This document shows, piece after piece, positions 1-7,141 of a stretch of DNA of 12,895 bases. Within the stretch, counting starts at the first letter, position 1. Each line of letters begins with the position of its first letter. The position numbers and the translations under genes were made by a program. The DNA comes from Candidatus Omnitrophota bacterium (GTDB lineage: Bacteria > Omnitrophota > Koll11 > Aquiviventales > Aquiviventaceae): contig JAHFGU010000010.1 in the NCBI GenBank assembly GCA_023247285.1, positions 1 to 12,895 on the forward strand. Reading direction: 5' to 3'. The notes below the pieces were generated by a model that made no database searches, had not been told where the DNA came from, and saw nothing but the letters and a program-made list of their open reading frames with translations.

Positions 1-158
1 GCGCGGCTGCGCGGCAGCGATTCGCCGCGCTCCCACCGGTTCAGCGTCGAATAGGTCACCCCCAGCTGATAGGCGCAGAACTCCTCGGACCATCGCAAGC
101 GCTTGCGGATGGCCCGGAGCCGGTCGATGCGTCCTTTGATCTCACCACTCGGCTGCAT
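1..158 (-). CDS. XRE-type helix-turn-helix DNA-binding protein, 3'-truncated by window edge
   Basis: Reading the minus strand from the ATG at 158 gives an open frame of 52 complete codons that leaves the window at base 1. Residues 10-52 look like a Cro/C1 (XRE) helix-turn-helix: a basic first helix (RIDRLRAIRKRLRW), then the turn and recognition-helix pattern 'AYQLGVTYSTLNRWERGE', with the W-E-x-G-x-x-x-P ending typical of XRE proteins. A purine-rich ribosome site (AGAGGA) lies about 6 bases before the ATG. The gene is transcribed away from the diguanylate cyclase at 330, so the two share an upstream region, and this protein could regulate that gene, itself, or both. Only the DNA-binding part is visible. 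Whether a sensor domain follows cannot be said. Confidence 0.75.
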   Translation of the reverse strand, partial: MQPSGEIKGRIDRLRAIRKRLRWSEEFCAYQLGVTYSTLNRWERGESLPRSR

Positions 159-329
159 GATGATCCTCTGCAGGACACTTTACAGCACCTGCTATAGCAT
201 CGACTATGATCTGCGTCATCTTCGATGCGCGCGCCGCATGATGGCGGTCATAGAACGCGGGGCGGCGAGGCTGTACACTTGCTTCGCACTTGAGGATGGG
301 GGTGTTGCGGAATCTCAGGGGGACCGCCC
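159..329. promoter_or_regulatory. Divergent intergenic region with candidate promoters and a 10-bp palindrome
   Basis: These 171 bases are the only real intergenic space in the left part of the window and must hold start signals for both the HTH gene (minus) and the signalling gene (plus). It is more AT-rich than the coding DNA. A perfect palindrome, TGCTATAGCA, sits at 190-199. On the minus strand ATGACG and TATAGC are separated by 17 bases (about 4/6 matches each to the sigma-70 -35 and -10 boxes), placing the -10 over the palindrome. On the plus strand TTTACA (179-184) and TATGAT (205-210) are better hexamers, but their 20-base spacing is too long. An XRE operator here is plausible but unproven. 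The plus gene has a ribosome site, AGGGGGA, just before 330. Confidence 0.35.
190..199. repeat. Perfect 10-bp palindrome TGCTATAGCA, possible operator
   Basis: A perfect inverted repeat lies in the divergent region, overlapping the best candidate -10 box of the HTH gene. XRE-family dimers often bind such short palindromes and autorepress. That role is inferred only from position and symmetry. A 10-bp palindrome can also arise by chance. Confidence 0.25.
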
Positions 330-2213
330 ATGCGAGCCACGGATGGGCTGCGACACGATCATGACGTCCTGCGGATCACCCTCACCCGCCTCGATGAGCG
401 GCTGGCGTGTCCGCCGGCTGCTCCGAGCGCGCTCCAGCCTCTGACCCACTCGATCGCCCGCCTGCTCCGCGACCATACGGAGCGGGAAGAGCGGCTCTTC
501 GGTAAGCTGCGAGAGGCCCTGCGGCGGCAGTCGGACGAGCGCGGCTTGCAGCTGCTCGCCGACCACGAGCATCACCGGAAGACAGCGGCAGCGCTCCTGG
601 AATTGCTCGGACGGTGCACGGCTGTGCCCGTCGATCACCTCTGCGCCTGCGCCGCGAATGCCATCGCCAGCTTACGGGAGCAGCTGGCCGAAGAAGAGGC
701 GCGGGTCTTTCCAGCTATCGATCAGTTCCTGCGAGAGGCCTCCGAACCGTCCCCCGCCGATCAGCTAGAGCCTGTGATCACCGGCGAGATGGTTGTCCAG
801 GACGTCGAACGCATCCATCCAAGGGCGCGGGAGGTCTTTCGCGCCTTCGGCGTCGATCCCGACGCCGACGGACCCTGTCGCCTGGACGGCCTCACGTGGC
901 GCCGCCGCGTGGACGTCGAAGCCCTCACGTTGGCGCTGCGCCAATCCCTCGGCGCCGACGGCCACACGGCGCCGATCCCGCAGCTCTTGTGGGATTCCTG
1001 TGATGGGTTGATGGTGATCGATGAGCGCCGCCGGATCCTGGCGATGAATCATGCCCTGGAGCGCTTGATGGGGCGGCGGGTCCAGGATGTGGCCGGGAGC
1101 GAGTGCAGCGCGTTACTGGCGTGCCAGGATGCGCGCGGGTGTCCCCTCGCGAACCATCCGGAGCGCTGCCCAGGGCTCAAAGCCGTGCGGCGTCGCAGGC
1201 CAGTGGCGGCTGCGGAATACACGATCGCGGCGGATCAAGGGCGGCGGCTGCCGGTCTCCACCAGCTACACGCCGTTGCGGTGCTCCTCGGCGGGCACGAC
1301 GTGGGCGCTGGTGGCCGTCCGCACCAACGCCGTGCAGAAACGGCGCGAGCGCCATCTCGCCGAGCAGGCGATGCGCGATCCGCTCACCACGCTGCCCAAT
1401 CGCGCCGGGTTCATGGAGGCGTGCGCGAGCGAATTCGCGCGGGCCAGCCGCCACCCTCGACCGCTGGCGGTGGCCATGGCAGACCTCGACGGGCTGAAAA
1501 CCTACAACGACACGTATGGCCACCTGGCCGGGGACGAGCTGCTCAAAACCGTAGGGGGCGCGCTGCGGATCGGCCGCCGGTCTGGCGAGGTGGTGGGGCG
1601 GTACGGGGGCGATGAATTCGCCGTCCTGCTGCCTGAGACCGCAGCCCCTGGGGCCATGGTGGCGGCTGAACGCCTGCGGCAAACCGTCACCGAGTTCTCT
1701 ATGGCTCACGCGAGCGCGGCAGGCGGCGCGCCACCATCGCTCACCCTGAGCGTGGGGATCGCGGTGTTCCCTGACGACGGGCCGACGCTGAGCGCCCTCT
1801 TACGGACAGCGGACCAGCGCCTATACGAGGCCAAGCATCGCGGCCGGAATCAAGTCGTCGGGCCTGCCAATTGCCTGGAGCGCCGCCGGCAGCGCCGGAT
1901 CAGGCTCGAGGCAGCCATCCGCCTGACCATCTCCGGCATCGAACAGCCGCCGTTCACCCACGAGGGCCGCCTCACCGACCTCAGCCTCACCGGAGCCTAC
2001 TGCACGACGGCACCGTGGAAACCCCTCATCCATCTCGGCGAGCTGGTGGCCTTCTCCCTGACGATTCCGCCCGCCCACAGCGCGGAATTTCCCTATGCCC
2101 AGCTCGCGGGGCACGGCCGCATCGTCCGGATGCATGGATTGCCAGACACCGCAGCCGGCGAGAAGCGGATCGGCCTTGCCTTGGACTTTGACGAGCTCCC
2201 CGCACCCCACTAG
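330..2213 (+). CDS. Hemerythrin / DUF1858-like / PAS / GGDEF / PilZ multidomain diguanylate cyclase
   Basis: A 627-residue cytosolic signalling protein without membrane segments. Residues 5-135 form a hemerythrin-like four-helix domain (H11, H49xxxE53, H79-H82 cluster), but the second HxxxE motif reads QxxxE (Q118, E122). Residues 149-207 resemble DUF1858/ScdA_N. Residues 215-335 are a PAS domain carrying a cysteine cluster (C259, C265, C271, C280). Residues 345-511 are a GGDEF domain with intact GGDEF at 426-430, so it should make c-di-GMP from two GTP. The product-inhibition site position reads RSGE (417-420) instead of RxxD. Residues 516-622 are a PilZ-like domain with an arginine cluster (518-525) and a D-x-S-x-x-G motif (D550, S552, G555), the c-di-GMP-binding signature. 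Hemerythrin-linked cyclases are known as oxygen-dependent enzymes (Vibrio Bhr-DGC), so O2, NO or redox input is likely. The ATG has an AGGGGGA ribosome site. The 3' end overlaps the stop of the convergent M50 gene. Confidence 0.9.
   Translation: MRATDGLRHDHDVLRITLTRLDERLACPPAAPSALQPLTHSIARLLRDHTEREERLFGKLREALRRQSDERGLQLLADHEHHRKTAAALLELLGRCTAVPVDHLCACAANAIASLREQLAEEEARVFPAIDQFLREASEPSPADQLEPVITGEMVVQDVERIHPRAREVFRAFGVDPDADGPCRLDGLTWRRRVDVEALTLALRQSLGADGHTAPIPQLLWDSCDGLMVIDERRRILAMNHALERLMGRRVQDVAGSECSALLACQDARGCPLANHPERCPGLKAVRRRRPVAAAEYTIAADQGRRLPVSTSYTPLRCSSAGTTWALVAVRTNAVQKRRERHLAEQAMRDPLTTLPNRAGFMEACASEFARASRHPRPLAVAMADLDGLKTYNDTYGHLAGDELLKTVGGALRIGRRSGEVVGRYGGDEFAVLLPETAAPGAMVAAERLRQTVTEFSMAHASAAGGAPPSLTLSVGIAVFPDDGPTLSALLRTADQRLYEAKHRGRNQVVGPANCLERRRQRRIRLEAAIRLTISGIEQPPFTHEGRLTDLSLTGAYCTTAPWKPLIHLGELVAFSLTIPPAHSAEFPYAQLAGHGRIVRMHGLPDTAAGEKRIGLALDFDELPAPH
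2210..2213. other. Convergent genes with interlocked TAG stop codons
   Basis: The four bases CTAG contain both stops: TAG at 2211-2213 for the plus-strand cyclase and TAG at 2212-2210 for the minus-strand protease. The genes therefore meet with no spacer and no room for a conventional intergenic terminator. Transcripts of one or both probably run antisense into the other unless termination occurs inside coding DNA. Confidence 0.85.
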
Positions 2214-3322
2214 GATCGTCCCGGCATCTCGCCACGCCCATTGGCTCGCTTCCGTAGGGCCGCCTGGATCATCAAGAGCTCGCCGACGTTCTCCATGGTT
2301 ACCATGCCGACCAGGCGCCCATGCTGGGCAACCGGCAGGGTATGGCAGTCGTGGCGATGGAGGCGGGCCAAGGCCTGCTCCAGCATTTCAGCAGGCTCAG
2401 CTGTCTCAAACTGCTGCTGCATGACCTCCCGGACACGCGTGCCCTCTCCGCGTTGGGCGAGCGCAGCCAATAACCTCCCCTGCGTGAGGACCCCGACGAC
2501 CTGCCCGGCTTCCACCACCGGAAAGTCTTGCTGGAAGCCTGCGAGCACATGCTCCACAGCCTGCGCCAGCGTATCGGTGGGTGCAAGCGTCTGAAACTCC
2601 GTGATCATCGCGCGGCTCACCGGGACATCGCCGAGCGCTGAGTGCATCTGTGCGGCCATCGCCTCTTCCGCTGCGCCGATCCAGACGAACAAGGCGATGA
2701 ACAGCAACACGGGGTTGACGAAGAGGCCTAGGAAGCCAAACCAGAGGGCGAGGCCCTGGCCGATGTTGGCAGCGATCTGGGTCGCCCGGGCGCGGTCCAT
2801 CCGCATCGCCAAGAACGCCCGCAGCACCCGGCCGCCGTCCATCGGAAAGGCCGGCAACAGGTTGAACACCGCCAGCGAGACGTTCGCCCAGAAGAGCTTG
2901 ATGAGCAGGGGGCCTCCCACCCATGAGGTCGGCGTCAGTCCGGCAAGGCCTGCGCCCGGCGCGAGCACGAGCCACAGCACGCCTGCCAACGCGATGTTCA
3001 CGGCCGGGCCGGCCAGCGCCACGAGCAATTCTTGCGTGGGGCGGCTCGGCATCCGCTCCATCCGGGACACGCCGCCGATGGGCAGCAAGATGATATCCCG
3101 CGTCGCAATGCCGAACCGTTTGGCGGCCAAGGCATGCGCCAGCTCGTGGATCACCACGATGCCAAAGAGCAGCAGGATGAACACCAGCCCGTCGATCGCA
3201 TCCACGATGCGGTGCCGGATGAGGAAACGGCTCATCGCCACCCAGGCCAAGAGGAAGAGAAATGTCCCATGCACATGGACGCTGATCCCGGCAATCTGTC
3301 CAAGGCGCCAGGCCCATCTCAT
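2210..3322 (-). CDS. M50 site-2-type membrane metalloprotease with C-terminal CBS pair
   Basis: A 370-residue integral membrane protease of the SpoIVFB/Rip3 group. The zinc site HELAH is at residues 59-63 inside a transmembrane segment (about 44-66), and the third-ligand motif is the LLPAFPMDGG region, with D162. Further hydrophobic segments lie near 12-32, 100-125, 140-160 and 188-215. Residues 236-290 and 298-353 form a cytosolic CBS pair, a module that usually binds adenine nucleotides and could gate proteolysis of a membrane-bound client. The frame stays open upstream to 3517, but that extension has no membrane-protein character and lies inside the glycosyltransferase gene. The ATG at 3322 overlaps that gene's TGA as ATGA, and no clear Shine-Dalgarno precedes it, which points to translational coupling. 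The client is unknown. Confidence 0.9.
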   Translation of the reverse strand: MRWAWRLGQIAGISVHVHGTFLFLLAWVAMSRFLIRHRIVDAIDGLVFILLLFGIVVIHELAHALAAKRFGIATRDIILLPIGGVSRMERMPSRPTQELLVALAGPAVNIALAGVLWLVLAPGAGLAGLTPTSWVGGPLLIKLFWANVSLAVFNLLPAFPMDGGRVLRAFLAMRMDRARATQIAANIGQGLALWFGFLGLFVNPVLLFIALFVWIGAAEEAMAAQMHSALGDVPVSRAMITEFQTLAPTDTLAQAVEHVLAGFQQDFPVVEAGQVVGVLTQGRLLAALAQRGEGTRVREVMQQQFETAEPAEMLEQALARLHRHDCHTLPVAQHGRLVGMVTMENVGELLMIQAALRKRANGRGEMPGRS

Positions 3323-4686
3323 CGCTGCGGCTCGCGATCCGCGGTGCCATCGAGCCGCATGAGGGCGGTCCTTGTCGCATGCGTGACGTTTCTCAAGAGC
3401 TGCCATTCCGTCTGCATGCGGCGCATCGCCTGCGCCCAGGCGCCGTCGCGGGGGGCTCGCGCCGCTCGCCCCCGTGCCAGCACGACGCGATACAGGGCCA
3501 GGGCGCGCTGGGCGCATCGGGAGAGCGAAAAGGCCTTCGCCGCTTCTTTGGCGGCCCGCCCTACGTCACGACGCGTGCGGGGGGCTGCCGTGGCAACCCA
3601 TCGGAGCGCCCTCACGTAGTCCTCGACGCGCGCCGATGAGGAGAGCAGCCGCCCGTTATACCCATCCTGAACCACTTCACGGACCCCTGAAGCGTCCAGC
3701 GCGATGACGGGCACCCCGGCGGCCATCGCTTCGATCAAGACGATGCCCTGCGTTTCCGTCTTGGACGTAAAGGCAAAGGCATCCATTGCGTGGTAGCAAT
3801 CGACCAACTGCTGCCGTTCCAGGATGCCGGCCATATGGAGCCGGCCGGCAACGCCTGCGCGGTGAAGGGTGCGGCGTATATCGTCTTCGCAGGATCCGCG
3901 CCCGGCGATGAAACAATGGGCCTGCGGGTGGGCCCGCAAGAACAGCGCGAGGGCCTGCGCGAGGAACCCAAGATTCTTCTCCGATGCCAGGCGCCCGATA
4001 TGACCCACGAGGAACGCACCGCGAGGAATGCCGAAGGCGCGCCGGGCGGCCGCGCCATCCCCGTGAGCAAACCGGCTGATCTCGACACCGGTCGGCACGA
4101 CGGCAATGGGGCGCCGGACTCCCCAGGCCCGCAGGAGCGCTGCGACACTGTCGCTGGGCGCAATGACCTGCTCACAGAGGTTCGCGTACGCAATCGACAG
4201 CCCCGCCATGAAGCGTTCCGCCATCGGCGAGTCCAGCGGCAGATAATGCGTGTACTCCTCGAACCGGACATGGTGGGTGTAGACCAGCGGCGCGTCGAAG
4301 GCGCGGGCGAACCGGAGCGCCGTGTTCCCCATGAGAAAGGGGTGGTGCGCGTGGATGAGATCCGGCTGCAACCGCTTCAACGTCCGGAGCACACCCAGCG
4401 GCATGGGCAGCGCCACGGAGAATGCCGAGCCACGGAACCGGCCGCGGATCGCCGGGATCCTGATGACATCAGGCTCATGCCTCGGCATCCCCGCATGCAC
4501 CGGGGCGACGATCACCACCCGGTGGCCGCGCCGGCGAAAGGCGGCCGTGAAGTCTTTGATCGACCGCTCGATGCCGCCGACGAACGGCGTATAGGTGTTG
4601 GTCATCATGAGGATCGTCAGCCGCCGAGGCATGCGGGCCTTGCTGTCCTGCCAGCCGTCACGGCGCCCACGCCCTCGAACCCTCAT
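3319..4686 (-). CDS. GT4-family glycosyltransferase (group 1)
   Basis: A 455-residue cytosolic or peripheral-membrane glycosyltransferase with the GT-B double-Rossmann fold. Residues 22-190 form the acceptor domain, beginning with 'TNTYTPFVGGIE', the usual loop of the PimB/DGDG-synthase-like GT4 group. Residues 195-400 form the nucleotide-sugar domain, with the retaining-enzyme E-x7-E motif at E311 and E319 followed by 'AMAAGVPVIALD'. The basic C-terminal tail (about 400-455) could lie along the membrane. The likely role is transfer of a sugar from UDP- or GDP-sugar to a lipid or polysaccharide; the exact substrate cannot be read. The ATG at 4686 overlaps the stop of the universal stress gene as ATGA and has GAGGAA five bases upstream. 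A second possible start is at 4632, with a weaker site. Confidence 0.88.
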   Translation of the reverse strand: MRVRGRGRRDGWQDSKARMPRRLTILMMTNTYTPFVGGIERSIKDFTAAFRRRGHRVVIVAPVHAGMPRHEPDVIRIPAIRGRFRGSAFSVALPMPLGVLRTLKRLQPDLIHAHHPFLMGNTALRFARAFDAPLVYTHHVRFEEYTHYLPLDSPMAERFMAGLSIAYANLCEQVIAPSDSVAALLRAWGVRRPIAVVPTGVEISRFAHGDGAAARRAFGIPRGAFLVGHIGRLASEKNLGFLAQALALFLRAHPQAHCFIAGRGSCEDDIRRTLHRAGVAGRLHMAGILERQQLVDCYHAMDAFAFTSKTETQGIVLIEAMAAGVPVIALDASGVREVVQDGYNGRLLSSSARVEDYVRALRWVATAAPRTRRDVGRAAKEAAKAFSLSRCAQRALALYRVVLARGRAARAPRDGAWAQAMRRMQTEWQLLRNVTHATRTALMRLDGTADREPQR

Positions 4687-5717
4687 CGTTGTTCCTCACG
4701 ATGGGTGACCTGACCCGCGGCACCACGGTCGAACTGCTCCACATCGTGGATCGAGTCTTGGCTCGCGCCGGTGCGCGGCACGGCCGGGCGCACGACCTCG
4801 ACCGGACAGGGGGCTCGCATGGCCACCGCCGTTGAGACGCTGCCAAGCAAGAACCGTTTGATCCCTCGCAAGCCCCGCGCCCCCACGAAGAGGCCGTCAG
4901 CATCCCAGCGCTTGGCTTCCTCGACCAGGACCGTTCTCGGATCGCCTCGCTTGACCACCGGGGCAACGAAGAGTCCGGCTGCACGGAGCCGGTGAACCGG
5001 ATCGTCGATCATCCGGCGCATCCACGAGGACGCCTGGCGGTTGCGTCCTTCGATCCATCGGAGCGTCGGCACGGCGGCCGACAAGGCCCCATCAATGGCC
5101 GTCACCATGCGCACCGTGCTCCTGGCAGGCCACACGCGCTCTGCGACGGCCGCAACCGCCGCCTCGGCATCCGGCGAGCCGTCGAACCCGATCATGAGAC
5201 ATGGCGGCGCATCGCGCTTAGCCAGCCGCCCGTGGACAACACGGACACCGCAGGGGGCGTCTCTGACGACCGCTTGCGAGACGCTGCCGGCGATGAACCG
5301 ACCGAGTGCCGAGCGTCCATGCGATCCCAGGACGATCAAATCGGCATGCCACTCTTCAGCCCGCTTGATAATACCCCACGCCGGTGCATCCGCAGCGGAT
5401 TCTGCCCGGACCTTCCAGCCGGGGCAGGCGGTTTGCAGCGCCTGGCACGCTTCCAAGGCAATCCCCCGCGCCTGTTTGAGCTCTTGGCGTTCGACTGTCT
5501 GGAGTGTTTGCAGTTGAGCCGCCGTCACTGGTGCGGCATCCAGGCCATCCACCCAGAACGAAGTCGATCGTGCCGCCGTCCAGATGTCGGCAACACAGAG
5601 CACGATGACCTCCATGCCGTCCGGCAATCCGGCACGGTTGCGCTTCAGATCTTCGAGCGCTTGCTTGGCTCCGTGTGATCCGTCGTAGGCCATCAAGACG
5701 CGCCGCGGCCTGGTCAT
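4683..5717 (-). CDS. Tandem-domain universal stress protein (UspA family)
   Basis: A 344-residue protein with two UspA folds. The first spans residues 4-163 and ends in the ATP-binding pattern G-x2-G-x9-G-S at 131-145. The second spans 172-310 with the same pattern at 279-293. Both are intact, so the protein should bind ATP like the two-domain USPs, for example mycobacterial Rv2623. Residues 311-344 form a polar tail. The family is linked to hypoxia, starvation and redox stress and acts in the cytosol. The ribosome site AAAGGAG is strong and overlaps the stop of the preceding CBS gene, leaving a 12-base spacing. The 3' end overlaps the glycosyltransferase start. Lone USPs average about 145 residues, so this is a fused pair. 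Confidence 0.93.
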   Translation of the reverse strand: MTRPRRVLMAYDGSHGAKQALEDLKRNRAGLPDGMEVIVLCVADIWTAARSTSFWVDGLDAAPVTAAQLQTLQTVERQELKQARGIALEACQALQTACPGWKVRAESAADAPAWGIIKRAEEWHADLIVLGSHGRSALGRFIAGSVSQAVVRDAPCGVRVVHGRLAKRDAPPCLMIGFDGSPDAEAAVAAVAERVWPARSTVRMVTAIDGALSAAVPTLRWIEGRNRQASSWMRRMIDDPVHRLRAAGLFVAPVVKRGDPRTVLVEEAKRWDADGLFVGARGLRGIKRFLLGSVSTAVAMRAPCPVEVVRPAVPRTGASQDSIHDVEQFDRGAAGQVTHREEQR

Positions 5718-5729
5718 CAGCTGCTCCTT

Positions 5730-6200
5730 TCAGTCCTTTCGTGCGGCCTGCGCGGTGGCGATCGCTTCGATGATATCGGCCATCTGCTGCTCCGTCCTGC
5801 GCGGCCCCGTGCCCGCCCATTCCTTTCGAGCCGCTCGGGCGATGTCCTTCAGGGAGAGAATCCCCACCAGTTTGCCGTCTTCCACCACCGGCAATCGGTG
5901 CACGGCATGCTGCTCCATGACCCGAGCCGCCTCTTCCAGCTCGGCCTCAGGGGCAACCGTCTTAGGCTCCTTCGTCATGCAGTCTGCGACCGTCACCCGG
6001 CTGGCCTGGACATCAGCCTGGGTCAGACACAGGGCGATATCGCGATCCGTGAGGACGCCGATCACCTGTTTGGTCGCCCGGCTGTCGATGACAGGGACGA
6101 ACCCGCACCGGCGCCGCCGCATGATCCGGCCCGCGAAGCCCAGCGTGTCCTGTGGCGTGCACGCGTCTGGATCAGCGGTCATCAGTTCGCGGACATTCAT
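5730..6200 (-). CDS. CBS-pair protein (copy 2 of the locus)
   Basis: A 156-residue soluble protein made of two CBS domains, about residues 7-62 and 74-125, forming one Bateman module. Each repeat carries the ribose-contacting G-h-x-T/S-x-x-D signature: 'GVLTDRD' at 48-54 and 'GILSLKD' at 113-119. Such modules bind AMP, ATP, NAD(P) or related ligands and can act as stand-alone sensors, as with mycobacterial Hrp1 (Rv2626c). It aligns without gaps over its first ~126 residues with the CBS protein at 8006-8464, at about 60% identity counted by eye. Cysteines C14, C32 and C74 are shared by both copies. The ribosome site GGAGGA lies 7-8 bases before the ATG. It follows the small basic ORF by 20 bases and precedes the tandem USP gene. 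Confidence 0.93.
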   Translation of the reverse strand: MNVRELMTADPDACTPQDTLGFAGRIMRRRRCGFVPVIDSRATKQVIGVLTDRDIALCLTQADVQASRVTVADCMTKEPKTVAPEAELEEAARVMEQHAVHRLPVVEDGKLVGILSLKDIARAARKEWAGTGPRRTEQQMADIIEAIATAQAARKD

Positions 6201-6220
6201 GATCGCGTCCTCCGTTCATC

Positions 6221-6442
6221 CTATTGGCCGTGCTTCATCGGCGCACCGGAGGCGTGTCGCCGCAGCCGCCGCTTCGAGATCCGGAGTGCCAGCGACTGCA
6301 TCTTCTGGCGCCACAGCGTGCCTTCCTGGTGCGCGCCGCCACCTGTTCGAGCGCGTGCTGACGGCGCGATCCGCTGCGTCGTCCATCTGGCGATCGGCGC
6401 TTTTTTGCTTTCCTCGATCTGTCCGGTCAGCTTGATGCCCAT
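6221..6442 (-). CDS. Small basic hypothetical protein, 73 residues
   Basis: A short frame fills the otherwise empty 258 bases between a hemerythrin gene and a CBS gene. It starts with ATG at 6442, preceded by AGGAG with an 8-base spacing, and ends in TAG 20 bases before the CBS start. Third codon positions are strongly GC-rich (close to 80% by eye), as expected for real coding here. The product is rich in Arg and Lys, especially near its C-terminus (RISKRRLRRH), with no membrane segment, no cysteines and no domain I recognise. It could bind nucleic acid or act as a small partner of the flanking hemerythrin or CBS proteins. It could also be non-coding. No function is assigned. Confidence 0.5.
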   Translation of the reverse strand: MGIKLTGQIEESKKAPIARWTTQRIAPSARARTGGGAHQEGTLWRQKMQSLALRISKRRLRRHASGAPMKHGQ

Positions 6443-6450
6443 GCGACCCG

Positions 6451-6455
6451 CTCCT
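6451..6455 (-). promoter_or_regulatory. Ribosome binding site AGGAG for the small basic ORF
   Basis: AGGAG on the minus strand lies 8 bases before the ATG at 6442. It is the main non-composition evidence that the short frame at 6221-6442 is translated. Confidence 0.45.
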
Positions 6456-6458
6456 GCA

Positions 6459-7136
6459 TCATCGACAGGCACACACCTCTTTCTCCTGCGCGCGCTCGCC
6501 GGTTGGAGACCCAGAGAGCGCTGATTGTCCAAGCCGGTCCAACAGCTCCTGGACATCCATCCCGCGCCGCCAGGCGACCTCATCAAGACAATCACACCCC
6601 TCATACGGGATGTTCACGAAGAGGTCCTCGAAGACGCCGCTGGTCGCCGGGTACTGATGCAGCACGCTGTTGACCGTCATGCATGCATGCAACGGCGCCC
6701 CTGACGGCTGCTGCGCCTGAGCGTTCGCAGGCTCCCGCGCGGCCAGCGCCTGCTCAAGGATCGGGAACAAGTCACGCTCCTCTTCAGTCATGTGGTGCCG
6801 AAGGCCTTGAATCACCTCGGTGAGCGCCGGCCGGATCCGATCGAGCGTATGGCCGTGCTCCTCCACGAAGAGGCGGTTGATCGTCCGCAGGTGCTCCGGC
6901 TCGTCACGGTGTTCCGCGGCCAGCTCGGCCAGCACGTGAGGCTTCATCGCCTTGCGGCAGGCCATGACCAGGTCCTCTTCGCGCTGCATGTGGTCCCGGA
7001 GCTGCCGCGAGAGCGTAAAGCACACCTCGCGGAGCACGTACCAGGTCTCCGGCCCCATCCGGAGACCCGCCTCCAACACCTCGAGCTTCGAGCGCAGGAT
7101 GGCATGATCGCGCTTCAGCCGCTCAATCGCGCTCAT
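6459..7136 (-). CDS. Hemerythrin-domain protein with C-terminal DUF1858/ScdA_N-like domain
   Basis: A 225-residue soluble protein. Residues 3-132 form a hemerythrin HHE domain with a full ligand set: H11, H49xxxE53, H76/H82 and H115xxxE119. It should therefore hold a di-iron centre able to react with O2, NO or peroxide. Residues 150-204 resemble the DUF1858/ScdA_N helical domain (pattern V-x2-V-x4-P...VF...GC-x-CLD...WRRGMDV-x2-LL), with a C-x-C pair at 181/183. RIC proteins (YtfE/ScdA), which repair iron-sulfur clusters after nitrosative stress, have these two domains in the opposite order. The tail ends in another C-x-C (222/224). I chose the ATG at 7136 because GAGGAGGC stands directly upstream; the frame is open to 7193 but that start has no comparable site. 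Confidence 0.88.
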   Translation of the reverse strand: MSAIERLKRDHAILRSKLEVLEAGLRMGPETWYVLREVCFTLSRQLRDHMQREEDLVMACRKAMKPHVLAELAAEHRDEPEHLRTINRLFVEEHGHTLDRIRPALTEVIQGLRHHMTEEERDLFPILEQALAAREPANAQAQQPSGAPLHACMTVNSVLHQYPATSGVFEDLFVNIPYEGCDCLDEVAWRRGMDVQELLDRLGQSALSGSPTGERAQEKEVCACR

Positions 7137-7141
7137 CGCAC

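Noticed and set aside
3323..3517. N-terminal extension of the M50 protease frame
   Set aside because: It overlaps glycosyltransferase coding sequence, is Arg/Pro-rich and lacks membrane character. The ATGA overlap at 3322 gives a natural start.
3790..5678. Long plus-strand frames opposite the glycosyltransferase and USP genes
   Set aside because: Low-complexity Arg/Pro-rich products with no recognisable domains, fully overlapped by well-supported minus-strand genes.
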